From assembly GCF_021412625.1 (NCBI RefSeq), contig NZ_JAKCFI010000002.1:1-64000 (forward strand): DNA of 64,000 nt. Direction: 5' to 3'. The DNA comes from Myxococcus stipitatus (GTDB lineage Bacteria > Myxococcota > Myxococcia > Myxococcales > Myxococcaceae). Positions 10,437 to 20,082 of the stretch are shown piece after piece. A program made the position numbers and the translations under genes. Under the pieces are notes generated by a model, which worked only from the letters and a program-made list of their open reading frames with translations, was not told the origin of the DNA and did not search any database. Each line of letters opens with the position of its first letter. The stretch's first letter is position 1.

Positions 10437-10499
10437 GGCGCGGGCGCGGTGTGTGCGGTAGCCTGGGCCCCGGCCGAGGCGCGAGGAGGAAGGGCCAAC

Positions 10500-11369
10500 A
10501 TGCGAAGGTTCGAGTTCGTCGAGGGGTCCAGCTCCAAGTTCTGGCAGCCGGAAGTGCAGGGCAGCACCTTCATCGTCACCTTCGGTCGCATCGGCACCGC
10601 CGGCCAGCGCAAGGAGAAGGCCTTCCCGGACGCGGCGGGTGCCCAGAAAGAGTACGACAAGAAGGTCGCGGAGAAGCTGCGCGAGGGCTACGTCGAGGTG
10701 ACCGCCGGTGGCGCCGCGGCCTCGCCCGCCGCCGCCGCGCCGCCTCCGCCCCAGAAGCCCGCGCTGCCCCGGCGCGTCCCCGTGGCCTCGCCCACCGCGG
10801 ACGGGCTGCGGGCCGCCGCGGACGCGCTCGCGGCCCTGCGCGCCCGGCTGGGCTGGCGCAGCTGGGAGGTGACGTCCCGCGCACGGGCCGCGCGCCGCGC
10901 CCTGCGCGCCCTGGGCGGCGTGGACCCCGCGAAGCACCCGGAGCTGGACGCGACGTTCTCCGCGCTGATGGCGCGCGTGGTGGTGCCGGCGAAGGAAGGG
11001 CGGCTGGCGCTGCGGCACGCGCTGGCGCTGCTGGGCGAACTGGACACGGCGGCCTTCGTGCGCGCGGCGGAGCTGTGGCGGCGCGCGCCGGAGGCGGGAC
11101 GACCCTCGGGCGTCGTGGCCATCTCGCGGCAGGCGGAGACGCTCGGCGAGCCCGAGCTGGCGCTGCGGCTGGGCCAGCTGCTCGCCACGCGGCCGGGGAC
11201 GCGCGGCAGCCCGTCCGAGGACGGTTGGGCGAAGCGGTGGAGCCAGCTCAAGCCCCACGTGGAGGAGCACCTCGGGACGTCCGGGGGCACGTTGATGGCG
11301 TTCGTGAAGGGCCTGGACGCGAGCGGTGACTCGCACCTCGCCGGGAGGCTCGCGCGCCTGGAGGGGTAG
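10500..11369 (+). CDS. WGR-domain protein
   Basis: 289 residues. The first 70 or so form a WGR domain (FEFVEGSSSKFWQPEVQG, then FGRIGTAGQRKEKAF), a nucleic-acid-associated module found in PARPs and in many bacterial proteins with MolR-like repeats. A Pro/Ala-rich linker (about 75-100) leads to a helical region without a family I recognise, perhaps HEAT-like. The start at 10500 follows GAGGAGGAAGG at good spacing. Expected to be cytoplasmic. Function unknown. Confidence 0.75.
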   Translation: MRRFEFVEGSSSKFWQPEVQGSTFIVTFGRIGTAGQRKEKAFPDAAGAQKEYDKKVAEKLREGYVEVTAGGAAASPAAAAPPPPQKPALPRRVPVASPTADGLRAAADALAALRARLGWRSWEVTSRARAARRALRALGGVDPAKHPELDATFSALMARVVVPAKEGRLALRHALALLGELDTAAFVRAAELWRRAPEAGRPSGVVAISRQAETLGEPELALRLGQLLATRPGTRGSPSEDGWAKRWSQLKPHVEEHLGTSGGTLMAFVKGLDASGDSHLAGRLARLEG

Positions 11370-11405
11370 GCTTCGCGCGCTGGAGCGAGGGGGACGAGTC
11401 GGCCC

Positions 11406-12611
11406 ATGACGCCCAGGTTTCTCATCATCATCGGAGTCGTCGTCGCGCTGGGTGGCGTTCTCTACCTGACCTCGGGCCGCGCTCCGTCGTCGCGCGGGGC
11501 GCCGGAGGCGGGCACGTCCGCGCCCGTCGCGCCGCGTCCTCCTCGTCCGGGCGAGGTGACGGAGATCTCCTTCCTCTACGGTACGGAGAAGAAGGACTGG
11601 GTGGAGGCGGCGGCGGAGGCGTTCCAGCGGAAGCACCCCTCCATCCGGCTGAAGCTCCTGGGCATGGGTTCCCTGGACGCGGCCCAGGCCATCCTCGACG
11701 GACGTGAGAAGCCCACGGTGTGGAGCCCCGCGGACAGCGCGGTGTTGCGCCTGCTCGCCGCGGACTGGGCCACGGACACCGAACGCGGCCCGCTGTTCGC
11801 CTCGCATGGCGAGGAGGCGCCCGCGCCGCTGGTCATCACGCCGCTGGTCTTCGTGGTGTGGGAGGACCGCGCGGAGGTGCTGAAGAAGGCGAGCGGCGGG
11901 GGGACCGTCTCGTGGAAGGTCCTCCAGAAGGCGGTGACGAGTCCCCAGGGCTGGCCCGCCATCGGTGGCAGGCCCGAGTGGGGCTTCGTCAAGCTGGGCC
12001 ACACGGACCCGACGCGCTCGAACTCCGGTCTCCAGACGTTGCTGCTCGCCACGCTGGAGTACTACGGCAAGCGCGCGGGCCTCACGGTGGAGGACCTGCT
12101 GGACCCGCGCTATCAGGACTGGATGAAGGCGCTGGAGCGGGGCGTCACCCGCTTCGAGCCCTCCACCGGCACCTTCATGGCGGACATGGTCCGCTTCGGC
12201 CCGTCCCGCTACGACATCGCCGTGGTGTACGAGAGCCTGGCCATCTCGCAGCTGTCGCACGCGCAGGGTCGCTGGGGCGACCTGCGTGTCTATTACCCGT
12301 CCCTCACGCTGTGGAGCGACCATCCGGCCGCGGTGCTCCAGGCGGACTGGGTGACGCCGTCGCAGAGGGAAGCGGCGCTCGAGTGGCTGCGCTACCTGCG
12401 CAGCCGGCCGGTGCAGGAGCGGGCCCTGGCCTTCGGCTTCCGTCCCGCGGACCCGACGGTGCCGGTGAAGACCCAGGACCCGGCGAATCCCTTCACGCGA
12501 CTTGCGTCGCACGGCGTGAGCGTGGACGTGCCGCCCGTGGCGGAGGTGCCCCAGCCGTCCGTGGTGCGCGAGTTGCTCGCCCTGTGGACCCGCGTGCTGG
12601 CGTCTCGCTAG
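11406..12611 (+). CDS. Membrane-anchored extracellular solute-binding protein
   Basis: 401 residues with an N-terminal membrane anchor or uncleaved signal (PRFLIIIGVVVALGGVLYLT), a Pro-rich linker to about residue 48, and then a periplasmic-binding-protein fold. It begins with TEISFLYGTEKKDWVEAAAEAF and contains PTVWSPADSAVLRLL and RSNSGLQTLLLATLEYYG, typical of family 1/11 solute-binding proteins. No ABC permease or ATPase gene is adjacent, so it may be an orphan binding protein or may deliver to a distant transporter. There is no lipobox cysteine. Ligand unknown. Confidence 0.7.
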   Translation: MTPRFLIIIGVVVALGGVLYLTSGRAPSSRGAPEAGTSAPVAPRPPRPGEVTEISFLYGTEKKDWVEAAAEAFQRKHPSIRLKLLGMGSLDAAQAILDGREKPTVWSPADSAVLRLLAADWATDTERGPLFASHGEEAPAPLVITPLVFVVWEDRAEVLKKASGGGTVSWKVLQKAVTSPQGWPAIGGRPEWGFVKLGHTDPTRSNSGLQTLLLATLEYYGKRAGLTVEDLLDPRYQDWMKALERGVTRFEPSTGTFMADMVRFGPSRYDIAVVYESLAISQLSHAQGRWGDLRVYYPSLTLWSDHPAAVLQADWVTPSQREAALEWLRYLRSRPVQERALAFGFRPADPTVPVKTQDPANPFTRLASHGVSVDVPPVAEVPQPSVVRELLALWTRVLASR

Positions 12612-12663
12612 GCAGGTGCCGTCCAGCGAACGTGCCCGCCTGACAGGGACTCGGGGCGCACGC

Positions 12664-12680
12664 TCCCGCCGGGGGCGGGA
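12664..12680 (+). terminator. Hairpin after the solute-binding protein gene
   Basis: TCCCGCC and GGCGGGA pair around a GGG loop, 53 bases after the stop codon. A second GC-rich inverted repeat (GCCCGGC, 12743-12758) follows, so the 12612-12839 leader of the GH88 gene is strongly structured. No T-tract. Confidence 0.35.
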
Positions 12681-12839
12681 CATCCGCGCTGTCGCACACC
12701 CGTCAGGGGACCGCCCCGCACCGGAGCGTCCCGCTCGGTGCAGCCCGGCCAGCCGGGCGGCCCGTCGGTGTACCCCGGTCGTTCCCTGGCTTCCCAAGGG
12801 GGGCACGGCCACCTTGCCCCCGGAACACAGGGGGAACTC

Positions 12840-14819
12840 ATGCGATTGCCGAGGATGGGCGGGATGGGCGTGTGCCTGTCGCTGATGCTGGTGGGCACTT
12901 CGGTTCATGCATTCGACGACGCCGACGCGGTGCGCGTCGTGGGGTTCGCGCGCACGCAGATGCGGAAGACCGCGGCGGCGCTGCCGAGCACGACGCGGTC
13001 TCCCAAGGCCTCTCGCGCGGACGGCACCTGGTCGACGGTGGCCAATACGGACGCCGTGGGGTGGACCCAGGGCTTCTTCCCGGGGCTCATGTGGAACCTG
13101 TTCCAGGTGGGACTGGAGCCCTCCTGGCAACGCCGCGCCGACCAGTGGACGCGCCCCCTGGAGGTACAGAAGACGAACCGCCAGACTCACGACCTGGGGT
13201 TCAAGATGTTCCTGAGCTTCGGCAATGCGTACCGGCTCACCCGGGACCCCTACTACCGCGGCGTGTTGCTCACCTCGGCCGCGTCGCTCGCCACCCGCTA
13301 CAACTCGCGCGTCGGCGTCATCGACTGCTGCGATTGGAACAGCGCGTGGGACGTGCCGATCGTCACGGACACGATGATGAACCTGGAGCTCCTGCTCTGG
13401 GCCTCCCAGAACGGCGGGCGCGCCGAGTGGAGGTCGATGGCCATCAATCACGCCCTCCGGACACTCCAGGACGCGGTGCGCCCGGACGGCAGCTCCTTCC
13501 ATTACGTGGACTACAACGGGACGACGGGGGCCATCCGCTCGCGTGGCACCTTCCAGGGCTTCTCCACGAACTCGACCTGGGCGCGCGGCCACGCGTGGCT
13601 CATGTACGGCTACACCATGGTGTACCGGTACACCGGCGACACGCGGATGCTCGCGGCCGCTCGCAAGGTGACGGACTGGTATCTGGCGCACGTGCCCTCG
13701 GACATGGTGCCCAAGTGGGACTTCGACGCGCCGGGCGACCAGCGCGACTCCTCGGCGGCGGCGGTGGTCGCGTCCGCGCTGCTGGAGTTGAGCGCGCTGG
13801 AGACGGACGCCGCGCGCAAGACGCGCTACCGCGACGCGGCGTTGCGCACGCTCGATACGCTGATGACGTCGACGTACTTCGCGGAGGGCACCAACAGCCC
13901 CGGGCTGCTGCTGCATGGCGTGGGCAACCTGCCGGCCAAGCAGGAGGTCGACGTCAGCCTCATCTATGGCGACTACTACTTCCTGGAGGCGGTGTTGCGC
14001 TTCAACCCCAACCCTCCCTATCCCTGGTACTCGAAGCGCGATTTCTTCGAGAGCCAGCATCTGCTCGGCACGACGAACACGGGCGTGCGCACCGTGGAGT
14101 TCGACATCACACCGCTCGCGTCGTCCCAGGACGCCACGGTGGGCTACTCGGACAGCTCGACGGCCGTGACGGGCTACTCCGTCCTGTCGATGACGGTGCG
14201 GATGAACGCGGACGGGTACTTCGACGTCCGCAACGGTGGCGGTTATGCCGCCCTCACGCGGGTTCGCTACGTCCAGGGACAGACGTATCACGTGCGCCTC
14301 GTCGCGGACCTGCCCGCGCGGCGCTACAGCGTCTGGGTGCGTCCTCCCGGCGGGAGCGAGGTCCAGATCGCCAACCGCTATGCCTTCCGCACGGGGGCTC
14401 CGTTCATCGACGACCTGGGGCGGGTCTCGGTGCGGACGGTCCTCATGGACGGTGACTTCCGGGTGCTGGGCCACCGGGTGACCGCGGGCGGCTCGACCAT
14501 CGCCAGCGACGCCCCGGAGCGCTCGGCCATGGTCCTGTCCCAGTCGGACGCGCCCTCGGAGGCGCTCCTGGCGACGCTGGCGCGCATGGAGCAGGGCGCC
14601 CTCCCTCCGACCGAGGACTCGACGCGCCCGGCGCCGGAGTGGAGTGGCTCGGATGATGGCACGTCGATGTCCCTCCCGGAGGATGCGAGCGCCGGGGTGA
14701 ACGTCACGGCGCCCGATGTCGCTGAGACCGCCGGCTGCGGGAGCACCGGCGCGGAGTGCGTCCCGGCGGCATTGCTGGCGCTGTGGGGCTGGACGCGCCG
14801 ACGTTCGACGCGTCGCTGA
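12840..14819 (+). CDS. Secreted GH88-type unsaturated glucuronyl hydrolase with C-terminal sorting tail
   Basis: 659 residues. A signal peptide (about 1-24, ending SVHA) precedes an alpha6/alpha6-barrel domain of about 380 residues with GH88 landmarks: GWTQGFFPGLMW, THDLGF with likely catalytic D118, IVTDTMMNLELL with the second aspartate D177, STWARGHAWLMYGYTMVYRYTGD, and HGVGNLPAKQEVDVSLIYGDYYFLE split over neighbouring strands. Such enzymes hydrolyse unsaturated uronyl oligosaccharides left by polysaccharide lyases. A beta-rich domain (about 395-560) could bind carbohydrate. The last 30 residues (AGCGSTGAE, hydrophobic stretch, TRRRSTRR) look like a Myxo-CTERM anchoring signal. No lyase gene is nearby. 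Confidence 0.8.
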   Translation: MRLPRMGGMGVCLSLMLVGTSVHAFDDADAVRVVGFARTQMRKTAAALPSTTRSPKASRADGTWSTVANTDAVGWTQGFFPGLMWNLFQVGLEPSWQRRADQWTRPLEVQKTNRQTHDLGFKMFLSFGNAYRLTRDPYYRGVLLTSAASLATRYNSRVGVIDCCDWNSAWDVPIVTDTMMNLELLLWASQNGGRAEWRSMAINHALRTLQDAVRPDGSSFHYVDYNGTTGAIRSRGTFQGFSTNSTWARGHAWLMYGYTMVYRYTGDTRMLAAARKVTDWYLAHVPSDMVPKWDFDAPGDQRDSSAAAVVASALLELSALETDAARKTRYRDAALRTLDTLMTSTYFAEGTNSPGLLLHGVGNLPAKQEVDVSLIYGDYYFLEAVLRFNPNPPYPWYSKRDFFESQHLLGTTNTGVRTVEFDITPLASSQDATVGYSDSSTAVTGYSVLSMTVRMNADGYFDVRNGGGYAALTRVRYVQGQTYHVRLVADLPARRYSVWVRPPGGSEVQIANRYAFRTGAPFIDDLGRVSVRTVLMDGDFRVLGHRVTAGGSTIASDAPERSAMVLSQSDAPSEALLATLARMEQGALPPTEDSTRPAPEWSGSDDGTSMSLPEDASAGVNVTAPDVAETAGCGSTGAECVPAALLALWGWTRRRSTRR

Positions 14820-14837
14820 GTCCCTGGGCGACGTGTG

Positions 14838-14868
14838 GCCCCGTCCCCCAGGAGCGGGGGGACGGGGC
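14838..14868. terminator. Bidirectional terminator between GH88 and M14 genes
   Basis: A twelve-pair perfect stem, GCCCCGTCCCCC against GGGGGACGGGGC, with a seven-base loop, lies between two convergent stop codons. It should serve both strands, although there is no T-tract on either side. Confidence 0.6.
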
Positions 14869-14875
14869 GCGCGCT

Positions 14876-15667
14876 TCACCGCGCCGCCAGGTCGATGAAC
14901 CCGCGAATCCACAACAGGTTCACCGCGTGGCACGCGTCCATGGGTGTGCGCGTGCTCGTCTCGAGCGTCGCGGTGTACGGGACGCCCTGGCGCATGTACC
15001 AGTCGGTGACGCTGCCATCGTGGTACTCGATGAAGCCGTCCGCGTCCGTGACGTTGTGCTCGTCGACCTTCTGGCCGCGGATGACGGTGGCGTAGCGCTC
15101 CGCCGCCTGCATCATCGGCCGGTAGGCCGCGTTGTCCCCGAAGGTGTACGCGTACGTCAGCGCGCTGCTCTGGTAGTTGTCCTGGTGGATGTCGAGCGCG
15201 GCGGCCGGAGGCGCGAAGCGCGCCAGGTCCGAGCGCACCGCGCGCGTCTCCTTCGGGCCGCCGTCGAACAGCGCCCAGCGCAGGAAGTCCTTGCGCCCGA
15301 CCAGCTCGCCGCGCCACTCGCCGGGGGCGACCTCGTAGCGGAGGAAGTCGTTGTTGGGCTTCTCCCCGCTCGCGTTGTAGCGCGTGCCCGCCTCGAAGCC
15401 GGACGGGTTGATGCACGGGTAGATGCGCAGCCCCACGCCGCGCCGCCGCGCGTAGGCGACCACCTCCGGCAGGTGCTCGGCCAGCGTCAGCGGCCCGGCT
15501 GGCTCCTCTCCGTGGAAGCCCGCGGTGATGACCAGCCAACGTTCCCCGGGCACGGTGACGCGGAGCAGCGGGTATGTCTGGCCGCCCTCGAGGACCTGGC
15601 CGTACTCGGCCACCTCGCCCAGGTTCTCGAAGGCACGGATGCGTGAGGCGTAGTCGGTATATTTCAC
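14876..15667 (-). CDS. M14-family zinc carboxypeptidase-like protein
   Basis: 263 residues. The zinc ligands of the M14/succinylglutamate-desuccinylase fold are visible: HxxE in TAGFHGEE (H52, E55) and a later histidine in ALDIHQD. The catalytic glutamate is probably the one in YTATLETSTR near the C-terminus. The Asn-Pro-Ser-Gly-Phe and Arg-Tyr-Asn segment between them is the substrate carboxylate-binding region. There is no clear signal peptide, so it is probably cytoplasmic and may trim peptides or N-acyl amino acids. The exact substrate is not evident. Confidence 0.75.
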   Translation of the reverse strand: MKYTDYASRIRAFENLGEVAEYGQVLEGGQTYPLLRVTVPGERWLVITAGFHGEEPAGPLTLAEHLPEVVAYARRRGVGLRIYPCINPSGFEAGTRYNASGEKPNNDFLRYEVAPGEWRGELVGRKDFLRWALFDGGPKETRAVRSDLARFAPPAAALDIHQDNYQSSALTYAYTFGDNAAYRPMMQAAERYATVIRGQKVDEHNVTDADGFIEYHDGSVTDWYMRQGVPYTATLETSTRTPMDACHAVNLLWIRGFIDLAAR

Positions 15668-15702
15668 GCATCCAACCTATGCGCCTCGCGCCCCCGTGCC
15701 TA

Positions 15703-15741
15703 CCCACTCCCACCCCCGGGCCCCGGGGCCCGTTGAGTGGG
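15703..15741 (-). terminator. Palindromic hairpin after the Spy-like gene
   Basis: A perfect 14-base palindrome, GGGCCCCGGGGCCC (15718-15731), is nested between CCCACTC and GAGTGGG arms, just downstream of the stop of the Spy-like gene on the minus strand. Confidence 0.45.
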
Positions 15742-15761
15742 GGACGGGGAGGGGAGGCGGC

Positions 15762-16214
15762 CTACTTCACGCCAGTGCGCTCACGGAACTCCGTGGCCAG
15801 CGCCTTGCGCTGCTCCGGGGTGAGCGTGCCGTGGACCTCCAGCGCGGCATCCGTCGCCTTGTGGGCGAACGCGCGCATGGCCTCGATGCGCTCGTCCACC
15901 AGGGCGTGAAGGCGCTGGGCGTCCGGCGTCGCCGACTCCAGCTGCGTGACGACCTCCGAACGCACCGCGTGCTGCTCCTCGGCCAGCTTCGCGCCCTCAT
16001 CAAAGAGGCGGTCCTTCACCGCGTTGATGGCCTGGCGCTGCGCGTCCGTGGCGTCCAGGTCGTCCAGCTTGTCGTTGAGCTTCCACGACACCATCTGCCG
16101 GATGCGCTCCGGGTCCCTCCCCCAGCGGTGGCCCCCGCGGAACGCGAACCCGCTCAACAGCACGACCGCGACGACGGCGGTCCCCGCGATGGCCAGCTTC
16201 TTCCTCATGCTCAT
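15762..16214 (-). CDS. Periplasmic Spy/CpxP-like protein
   Basis: 150 residues. After an N-terminal membrane or signal segment (KLAIAGTAVVAVVLLSGFAF) the protein is almost entirely helical and charged. It has two LTxxQ-like repeats (LDATDAQRQAINAVKDRL and LTPEQRKALATEF), the mark of the Spy/CpxP/CnrR-type chaperone and metal-sensor family. Members protect periplasmic proteins or sense envelope stress and metals. MSMRKK gives a choice of ATG at 16214 or 16208; the first is used. No sigma/anti-sigma pair is adjacent. Confidence 0.7.
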   Translation of the reverse strand: MSMRKKLAIAGTAVVAVVLLSGFAFRGGHRWGRDPERIRQMVSWKLNDKLDDLDATDAQRQAINAVKDRLFDEGAKLAEEQHAVRSEVVTQLESATPDAQRLHALVDERIEAMRAFAHKATDAALEVHGTLTPEQRKALATEFRERTGVK

Positions 16215-16527
16215 GTCTCGACTCCTGGTTCGGGGCCCGTCCCGCCGGGCCCGGCTGTCCGCGCCGATGTGGCGACGATGCCCAAGGTGCCGGACGGCTT
16301 TTGTGGGCGCTTGTACGGCCCGTGAAGAAGTGTGAAGCCCCGGGGCCCCTGGATTTCCGCCTCGGGTGAGCCCGCCTGGACCCCGGGTAGGGGAGCCCGC
16401 CGGGGCGCGGGTTTCCATCCCCGGCAGAACGCCTTGTGGGCCCGATTTTCCGGCCTCCGGGACGCCGGACGGAAGGCCGCAACAGGGAGTGGCCAGGACG
16501 CATGGCGGGCTCTACTCTTCCCCGACC
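16215..16527. other. Divergent intergenic region, Spy-like gene and dnaE
   Basis: 313 bases between divergent genes. It contains GC-rich stretches (for example CCCCGGGGCCCC around 16339) but I see no convincing promoter motif or RNA. Confidence 0.3.
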
Positions 16528-19500
16528 ATGTCCTTTACCCACCTTCACCTGCATACCCTCTACTCACTGCTCGATGGGGCCATCCGGATGAAGGACCTCA
16601 TCAAGACGGTGAAGGAGAAGGGGATGACGAGCGTGGCCGTGACGGACCACGGCAACATGTTCGGCGCCATCGACTTCTACAAGAAGGCGAAGGACGCGGG
16701 CATCAAGCCCATCCTCGGCATGGAGGCCTACGTCGCGGGTCCCAAGGGCCGCGAGGACCGCTCGGAGAAGGTGTCCCACCACCTCATCCTCATCGCGAAG
16801 AACGCGGAGGGCTACGCCAACCTCCGCTACCTGTCCTCCACCGCGTACATGCAGGGCTTCTACTACCACCCGCGCATCGACAAGAAGGTGCTCGCGGAGC
16901 ACAGCAAGGGCCTGTTCGCCCTCACCGCGTGCCTGGGTGGCGAAATCACCAGCGCGTGCTTCCGCGGCGACATGGACCACGCCCGCCGCGCGGCGCAGGA
17001 ATACAAGGACATCTTCGAGCCCGGGCACTTCTTCCTGGAGGTGCAGTCCAACGGGATGCCGGAGCAGGACAAGGCGAACGAGAACCTGATGCAGCTGTCG
17101 CGGGACCTGGACCTCCCGCTGTGCGCCACCGCGGACGCGCACTACATCAAGCGCGAGGACGCGCGCGCCCACGAACTGCTCATGTGCATCGCCAGCGGCA
17201 AGACGCTGGCGGACAACAAGCGCCTGCGCCACTCCACGGACAAGCTCTACGTCACCAGCCCCACGGAGATGCTGGAGTTCTTCAAGGACACGCCGGAGGC
17301 GGTCCACAACACCCAGCGCATCGCCGAGCAGTGCAACCTGGAGCTGAAGCTGGGCAAGCCCATGCTGCCCACCTTCAAGGTGCCCGACAGCCACACGCCC
17401 GACAGCTACATGGCGGAGCTGGCCTACGAGGGCCTGCGCGAGCGCTTCAAGGAGCTGGCCGCCACCGTCACCTATCCCATCGACCGCGAGCAGTACCAGG
17501 CGCGCCTGTCGCTGGAGATCGGCGTCATCCAGAAGATGGGGTTCAGCGGCTACTTCCTCATCGTCCAGGACTTCATCAACTGGGCGAAGAAGATGGGCAT
17601 CCCCGTGGGCCCGGGCCGTGGCTCCGGCGCCGGCAGCCTGGTGGCCTACGCGCTGCGAATCACCGACGTGGACCCCATCCCCTACAACCTCCTGTTCGAG
17701 CGCTTCCTCAACCCGGAGCGCGTGTCGATGCCGGACTTCGATATCGACTTCTGCCAGGACCGGCGCGACGAGGTCATCCAGTACGTCGGCCGCAAGTACG
17801 GCGAGATGAACGTGGGGCAGATCATCACCTTCGGCTCGCTCAAGGCCAAGAGCGTGCTGCGCGACGTGTGCCGCGTGTTCGCGCTGCCGTTCAGCGAGGG
17901 TGACCGCATCGCCAAGCTGGTGCCGGAGGTGCTCAACATCACCTTGAAGGAGGCCATCGAGATGGAGCCTCGCCTCAAGGAGATGATGGAGAAGCCCTCC
18001 AACATCGGCGAGGTGGAGGGCAAGCCCGTCACGACGAAGGACGTGCTCGAGATCGCGCTCGCGCTGGAGGGCCTGCACCGCCAGCCTGGCATGCACGCGG
18101 CCGGCGTGGTCATCGCGGACAAGCCCCTGTGGGAGTTCGTGCCCGTCTACCAGCCGCCCGGTGAGAAGACGCTCATCACCCAGTTCGCCAAGGACGAGGT
18201 CGAGGCCGCGGGCCTGGTGAAGTTCGACTTCCTCGGCCTGAAGACGCTCACCGTGATTCAGCACGCGCTCGACCTGGTCAAGCGCAACCACGGCAAGGAC
18301 ATCCCCCGTCACGAGATTCCGCTCGACGACGACAAGGTCTGGCAGCTGATGGCCGAGGGCGACACGGCCGGCGTCTTCCAGATGGAGTCCAGCGGCTTCA
18401 CCGAAATGGTGGTGAAGCTCAAGCCGTCCTGCTTCGAGGACGTCATCGCCGCCGGCGCGCTCTACCGCCCGGGTCCGCTGGACTCCGGCATGGTGGACGT
18501 GTTCATCAACCGCAAGCACGGGCGCGAGAAGGTGACGTACCCGCACCCCGCGCTGGAGCCGGTGCTCAAGGACACGTACGGCGTCATCGTGTACCAGGAG
18601 CAGGTGATGCAGATCTCGCAGGTCCTGGGTGGCTACACCCTGGGCCGCGCGGACCTGCTCCGCCGCGCGATGGGCAAGAAGAAGGCCGAGGTCATGCAGG
18701 CCGAGCGCGCCGGCTTCCTCGAGGGCTGCGCGAAGAACAACGTCGACCTCAAGGTCGCCGGTGAAATCTTCGACCTCATGGAGAAGTTCGCCGAGTACGG
18801 CTTCAACAAGAGCCACTCGGCCGCCTACGGCCTGGTCACCATCCACACCGCGTGGCTCAAGGCGCACTACCCCTGCGAGTTCATGGCGGCCCTTCTCTCC
18901 AGCGAGAAGGACAACACGGACAAGGTGGTGAAGCACATCGGCGAGGCGCGCGAGTCGGGCCTCCAGGTGCTCCCGCCGGACGTCAACCAGTCCGACCTGC
19001 ACTTCGGCGCCGTCGAGGGGAAGATCCGCTTCGGCCTGGGCGCCATCAAGGGCGTGGGCGAGAACGCCATCGAGTCCATCCTGGAGGCGCGCAAGGACGG
19101 GCCCTTCAAGAGCCTCTTCGACTTCTGCGAGCGCGTGGACAGCCGCCGCGTCAACCGCAAGGTGCTGGAGGCGCTGGTGAAGGCCGGCGCGTTCGACTTC
19201 GAGAAGCGCCCGCGCCGGCAGCTCTTCGACACCATCGAGAAGGCGATGAACCGCGGCTCGGCCAGCCAGAAGGACAAGGCCGCGGGGCAGAGCTCGCTGT
19301 TCGGCATGCTCGCCGCCCCGTCGTCGGGCGGCGGCGGTGGGCTCCAGGACGACTACGTCCAGGTGGAGGAGTGGTCGGAGAAGGAGCGGTTGGCGCTGGA
19401 GAAGGAGGCCATCGGCTTCTACGTGTCCGGCCACCCGCTGCACCAGTACGACAAGGAGCTCAAGCGCTACGCCAAGCCCATCACCGCCGTGCAGCGCGCG

Positions 19501-20082
19501 CGCAAGGACGACAAGATCACCGTCGCCGGCATCGTCGCGGCGCTGCGCGAGCGTCCCACCAAGACGGGCAAGCGCATGGCGTGGGTGACCATCGAGGACC
19601 TGTCCGGCTCCATCGAGCTGGTGTGCTTCCCGGGCAAGGACGGCACCCGCAGCGTGATGGGCAAGGACGGCAAGTGGTCGAAGCAGGGGCCCAAGCCGGG
19701 CTTCGAGCACTGGGAGCACCTGCTCAAGTCGGACGACCCCATCCTCGTGTCGGGCACGGTGCAGATCAGCCAGCGCGACGAGGACACGCCCATGGCGGAG
19801 CTCATCGTCGACGACATCCAGAGCCTGAAGGCGGTGCGCGAGAAGCGCACCAAGCGGCTGGAGCTGCGCGTGCCGGCGGACCTGCTCACCGAGGAGCGGC
19901 TGCAGAAGCTCAACGCGCTGGCGAAGCAGTACGCGGGCGCCACGCCGGTGGCCGTCAGCGTGCTCTTCAAGGGCGAGGGCGAGGCGCTCATCGGCAACAC
20001 GTCCCTCAAGGTCCAGGTGCACGACGACCTGCTCCTGGCGGTGGACCGGTTGTTCGGCATGCGCGTGGTGGAGTTCGGCTGA
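16528..20082 (+). CDS. dnaE: DNA polymerase III alpha subunit
   Basis: 1184 residues, full length for DnaE1. The N-terminal PHP domain begins HLHLHTLYSLLDGAI. The polymerase core contains GPGRGSGAGSLVAYAL and the catalytic aspartates of PDFDIDF at D403 and D405, the same spacing as E. coli D401/D403, with the third acidic residue further on. The fingers and beta-binding region, the tandem HhH (about 865-900), and a C-terminal OB fold (from about 990, KITVAGIVAALRERPTKTGKRMAW) follow. It catalyses chromosome replication within the holoenzyme. The ATG at 16528 is chosen because the PHP motif starts at once; the frame is open upstream but shows no family similarity. Confidence 0.97.
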   Translation: MSFTHLHLHTLYSLLDGAIRMKDLIKTVKEKGMTSVAVTDHGNMFGAIDFYKKAKDAGIKPILGMEAYVAGPKGREDRSEKVSHHLILIAKNAEGYANLRYLSSTAYMQGFYYHPRIDKKVLAEHSKGLFALTACLGGEITSACFRGDMDHARRAAQEYKDIFEPGHFFLEVQSNGMPEQDKANENLMQLSRDLDLPLCATADAHYIKREDARAHELLMCIASGKTLADNKRLRHSTDKLYVTSPTEMLEFFKDTPEAVHNTQRIAEQCNLELKLGKPMLPTFKVPDSHTPDSYMAELAYEGLRERFKELAATVTYPIDREQYQARLSLEIGVIQKMGFSGYFLIVQDFINWAKKMGIPVGPGRGSGAGSLVAYALRITDVDPIPYNLLFERFLNPERVSMPDFDIDFCQDRRDEVIQYVGRKYGEMNVGQIITFGSLKAKSVLRDVCRVFALPFSEGDRIAKLVPEVLNITLKEAIEMEPRLKEMMEKPSNIGEVEGKPVTTKDVLEIALALEGLHRQPGMHAAGVVIADKPLWEFVPVYQPPGEKTLITQFAKDEVEAAGLVKFDFLGLKTLTVIQHALDLVKRNHGKDIPRHEIPLDDDKVWQLMAEGDTAGVFQMESSGFTEMVVKLKPSCFEDVIAAGALYRPGPLDSGMVDVFINRKHGREKVTYPHPALEPVLKDTYGVIVYQEQVMQISQVLGGYTLGRADLLRRAMGKKKAEVMQAERAGFLEGCAKNNVDLKVAGEIFDLMEKFAEYGFNKSHSAAYGLVTIHTAWLKAHYPCEFMAALLSSEKDNTDKVVKHIGEARESGLQVLPPDVNQSDLHFGAVEGKIRFGLGAIKGVGENAIESILEARKDGPFKSLFDFCERVDSRRVNRKVLEALVKAGAFDFEKRPRRQLFDTIEKAMNRGSASQKDKAAGQSSLFGMLAAPSSGGGGGLQDDYVQVEEWSEKERLALEKEAIGFYVSGHPLHQYDKELKRYAKPITAVQRARKDDKITVAGIVAALRERPTKTGKRMAWVTIEDLSGSIELVCFPGKDGTRSVMGKDGKWSKQGPKPGFEHWEHLLKSDDPILVSGTVQISQRDEDTPMAELIVDDIQSLKAVREKRTKRLELRVPADLLTEERLQKLNALAKQYAGATPVAVSVLFKGEGEALIGNTSLKVQVHDDLLLAVDRLFGMRVVEFG

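Noticed and set aside
9423-15713. Very long open frame on the minus strand antisense to several plus-strand genes
   Set aside because: It runs across six well-recognised genes, is extremely rich in Arg, Gly, His and Pro, and matches no family. GC-rich DNA produces such open antisense frames; similar cases at 16564-21069 and 27806-33340 (minus) were dropped for the same reason.
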